DNA from: Psilocybe azurescens
Lineage: Eukaryota; Basidiomycota; Agaricomycetes; Agaricales; Agrocybaceae
Direction of reading: 5' to 3'
Assembly (NCBI GenBank): GCA_023853785.1
Contig: JAJIRX010000835.1
Location: 1-64,000 of the forward strand
DNA: 64,000 bases
Position 1 is the stretch's first letter. Each line of letters begins with the position of its first letter. The notes under the pieces were generated by a model. That model searched no databases and was not told the DNA's origin. It worked only from the letters and a program-made list of their open reading frames with translations. Position numbers and translations under genes: made by a program. Below, piece after piece: positions 61,170 through 64,000 of this stretch.

Positions 61170-62275
61170 ATGAGCATCAGTACCTGTACGTCGTTTGTAT
61201 CGTGTGCTTCCTTGAGTTCTCGCTGATCATCTCCGGCAGCTGTCCTCAAAGGCATAATTGCCGTTCACTTTACGGCCATCGCTACAACATTCGTTTCACC
61301 TCGTTTATCGTTACCTCTGCTATTTTATATGGCTCGATGATATATTTGCTGCAGTTACTGCGACAGGAAATGGTGCAATTGTTGGTCGGTTGATATACCT
61401 CCGTATGTGGCATTTCCCTTCAAAGTTTTCTTTTTGTAATTTGTTCATTTGAACGCTCTAGTTATTGTCTCAAAGGCTGGAAAGCCTCATTCTTATCATA
61501 TCGAACTAGCGATAGGTTTCTTCGTCGTTTGGTGAGACGCCGCTAGCTTATTCGTATCCACTTGTGTTGGATGTTGTGTACTCATTGTGACTTATAGGTC
61601 TTCACGCGCCAGTTTTATCATGGGTCCTGCACGAGTTCACAAGGATTCCAAAACGCTCGTTCTCGCAGCTTCAATTTTTACGTGTATGGTACTGGTTGTT
61701 GGCACGTTATACGGGGTGCTCGCCGCTGTTCTGTGTCGTGTTAGGGTGGAATACCAAGATGACAGACTGCGTATTTGCTCACCTCCACATACTTTGATGA
61801 TATGCGCGTTCATAAGTGTGTATTTTACTTAAAATTGCTCGACATAAAGATTCTCATTAAAGCATTCAGCGGAATTATTAGTTGACGCTGGTATCCTCTA
61901 CCACAATTGGAGATTGCTTGTGCACGTCCCGGGCGTCCTTTGCACACCATGGGTCATCGCCACGACTCACGTTTTGGGTTTCTGCAGCAACATCATCGTC
62001 CTCATCAGCAGTGCCGTATGCCTGGCTGCCCTCTTAGCACGTGATACAGCAGCTTCCACGACCCTCGTTTATGTTGTCAATTCGGCAGTAAGTGCATCAT
62101 TTCCCTTAGTTCTGAGTAGATGACTTACCTCCTTTTATTTCATCCATAAAATTTAGACAGCATTCTGGTAGTTGCGACTAATATTTCCGTGGCTATCGGT
62201 TTTTGTCTCAAAGGATATCCATACCATCGGCCAACGTCGCACAGGACATCGGTTCTTCTTTTGGATTACAAACAA
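61170..62275 (+). pseudogene. decayed multi-pass membrane protein, possibly fungal rhodopsin-domain type
   Basis: Plus-strand pieces resemble a heptahelical family common in mushrooms. A short ATG exon at 61170 (MSIST) precedes an AG border and VLKGIIAVHFTAIATT, then in another frame VYRYLCYFIWLDDIFAAVTA. There follow YRSSRASFIMGPARVHKD with the helix LVLAASIFTCMVLVVGTLYG, then NIIVLISSAVCLAALLARD and ILVVATNISVAIGFCLKGYP. The frames do not join without shifts and one helix pair is poorly preserved. The RYRxxxxWxDD-like and SRAS patterns suggest the rhodopsin-domain family. This is a tentative call. Confidence 0.35.
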
Positions 62276-62926
62276 TAGTCATATCTAGGGATAATTTGAA
62301 GGTTCAAGGAACAGAGGATGACGCAAAGGCCAATATGTATTCTGAGGGTATTAACAGAAGTGCTTAGCATTTGATTTTGTCTGCAATCCGTATATATTTC
62401 GTGATCGGCTTTCAACGTAAACCATCTTGCGGTGTATGTCTGTTCTAATATAAAATTGTGTCATTTACTGTTTGTTCTTGCTCTATTACAAAATTGTGTA
62501 TGAAATTGAGTATGCAACTAGTAGAGCTCTAGTACGATGTGAAGCGCTCATCAAAAGAAAATTAATAAAGAATTTCCCTCCTTGTAGAAAGCAAAAAGAC
62601 ACCGCTTGTCGATGAAGCACGAAAATTATATACAGAAAGTATCTAGCTGGGCAAATGGGTACTGACATATATATCACGAGCTTTTTCATAAGGGACCTAT
62701 TCATATTCTTCTGTTTTTTGGTTTCGTACGCGATGCAAATGTCTGATTGGTTAAGTTCGATCTCATCCCCAACGATAGTGTCGGTGATTCCTCGTTTCTA
62801 GCAACGACTCATGACAATTAAATTGTTATTTCGATGGTGTATGTCGCGCGAATTTGCCGCAATGTGTACCTTCAATAATAACGAGGAGTCCAATGTCATG
62901 TTTTACGCTTGGGTGGGTAGGTGATA
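62276..62926. other. intergenic region
   Basis: AT-rich spacer with no recognised gene, repeat or element end. Confidence 0.35.
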
Positions 62927-64000
62927 TTAAACGTGGATTGTGTGCATTTGCTTGGATCTTGTCGTGAACTGTCGAAGCGACAGTATGCCTTGATCTTCAC
63001 GGTATACCTCCACAAAAATTTCTTCATTGCAAAAGGAACCGCCATCCGCTTTGACAATTAATTGAGCGCCAACAAGGCTGTTCTTCAAAAGTATATGGTC
63101 GTATTCTATTGGGTGTCCGCAAGTAATAGTCGACGGCTTGATGAGGACCTGGCAAAATTCCAAACCGGATTGATCTGCATGGTCTGGAGACTCAAATACA
63201 TGCAGTGGATCCCACGCCGAGGTCATACTACCGAAGGCCTCATCGGGCACGGAGTAACACTTCGGTTGTATTGCATGTCATGATTTGACTGGGAGGCGGC
63301 TATTTCCATGGACTTTGCGTGTTTAACATTAAAATTTACATCCAGGGGCTTAAGTGTACTGTATTTAGTATATCAGTCAGAGTCTTTGATAGAAAGATAT
63401 AAGAAGAATCTTGTTTTATTTTTTAAAAAAAGCACTGGTAGCAAACGACATCCGTGACGTCAAAGGTGACCCTCTTGAAGGGGACAACAGGATCATAGCG
63501 ATTTAATTCAATGAATAGCCCTATATTGTTGGAGGATGTCATTGAAACTTCTTTTATAATTCTGGCAGGCCTTTGAATATATGATGACACTTAGTCACAA
63601 CAACTACCACGCCGCACCAAGGATGATCTTTGCGTGAAGACGCTATGCGCGTTTCTGGTAAGTGGTTGATGGTGTGAAGAAAATCCGTGAGGCGCAAAGA
63701 CACAAAGTTTACATGGACATCAATGAACTTGAGCTGTTTTCTCCATCAATATTCATGACTGTGATGAAGGAAGACCTGACCAACCTGTGTCTCAGCGTTT
63801 GAGTTCGAGTAAGGGTTGTTGTTGTCTCTGCCACTTTTTTCAATCAACGTCGCCATGTTTCCTTGTATCTCCGTTATCCATCCAGTACGTTTAGCATTCG
63901 GTCCGCTGTTGATTTGAACATGATCTCCGACATTGAATATTTTTATGCACATCGTTTCCACGTAGTGCATATGAGCTGCATCTGATCGCTCGACTGATCT
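62927..64000 (-). CDS. SPT5-like KOW-motif protein, partial at window end
   Basis: The reading frame is open to the right window edge, so the N-terminal part is missing. The visible order on the minus strand is a KOW module (FNVGDHVQINSGPNAKRTGW, then ITEIQGNMATLIEK), QLKFIDVHVNFVSL, and a second KOW-like module (RKDHPWCGVVVVVTKCHHIF; KGLPGIIKEV; NRYDPVVPFKRVTFDVTDVV). AFGSMTSAWDP, recalling the SPT5 C-terminal repeat region, precedes EYDHILLKNSLVGAQLIVKA. KOW modules bind RNA and elongation factors, and mushrooms carry many truncated SPT5-like paralogues of unknown role. Frame changes occur near 63750, 63565 and 63255; at least the one near 63565 is a single base. It may be degenerate or carry consensus errors. 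Confidence 0.6.

Overview
The window looks like nuclear DNA of a mushroom-forming basidiomycete (Agaricomycetes). Genes are split by many GT..AG introns of about 45-75 nt. The families fit that clade: DUF6535 membrane protein, coiled-coil/F-box proteins, an SPT5-like KOW protein, a divergent G-protein alpha subunit with a DVGGARGQ switch II, and an R3H/G-patch protein. No tRNA, rRNA, CRISPR array or bacterial-type operon was seen.

Layout: (1) 0.4-7.2 kb, accessory: a broken F-box gene (+), a broken old-yellow-enzyme gene (-), a second broken F-box gene (-). (2) 8.2-14.9 kb: a single-pass membrane protein (+), diverged copies of its 3'-flanking sequence, and an SSE1/HSP110 chaperone (+). (3) 15-18.4 kb: gene-poor. 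(4) 18.4-26.6 kb: a proline/arginine-rich protein (+), an atypical ARF-family GTPase (-), and a basic protein with faint securin features (-). (5) 27.9-30.9 kb: a sugar transporter (-). (6) 33.9-40.5 kb: Xaa-Pro aminopeptidase (+) convergent with the ribosome-biogenesis GTPase NOG1 (-). (7) 41.3-46.1 kb: DUF6535 protein (+) and an F-box protein (+), the latter convergent with the G-alpha gene (46.2-48.8 kb, -). (8) 50.1-53.8 kb: SQS1-like R3H/G-patch protein (-). (9) 54.1-57.4 kb: a transposon island made of a palindromic CACTG-ended element with a TA-flanked MITE nested in it, followed by a poly(A)-tailed retroelement with an ORF1-like protein only. (10) 57.4-64 kb: gene-poor, with a decayed membrane-protein gene and an SPT5-like KOW gene cut by the window end.

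Many genes that should be intact (SSE1, NOG1, SQS1, Xaa-Pro aminopeptidase, sugar transporter) are interrupted by single-base indels, mostly one missing base and often in or beside homopolymer runs, with clear coding similarity continuing in the next frame. This looks more like residual long-read consensus error than genuine decay, so pseudogene calls are held with caution. Gene coordinates are outer CDS bounds with introns inside.

The most striking structure is a short poly(A)-tailed retroelement inside the G-alpha gene. Its 15-bp target-site duplication straddles the exon/intron junction within the P-loop, so each copy carries the exon end plus a GT donor. A 1.54-kb relative with its own 15-bp duplication lies at 55.8-57.4 kb.
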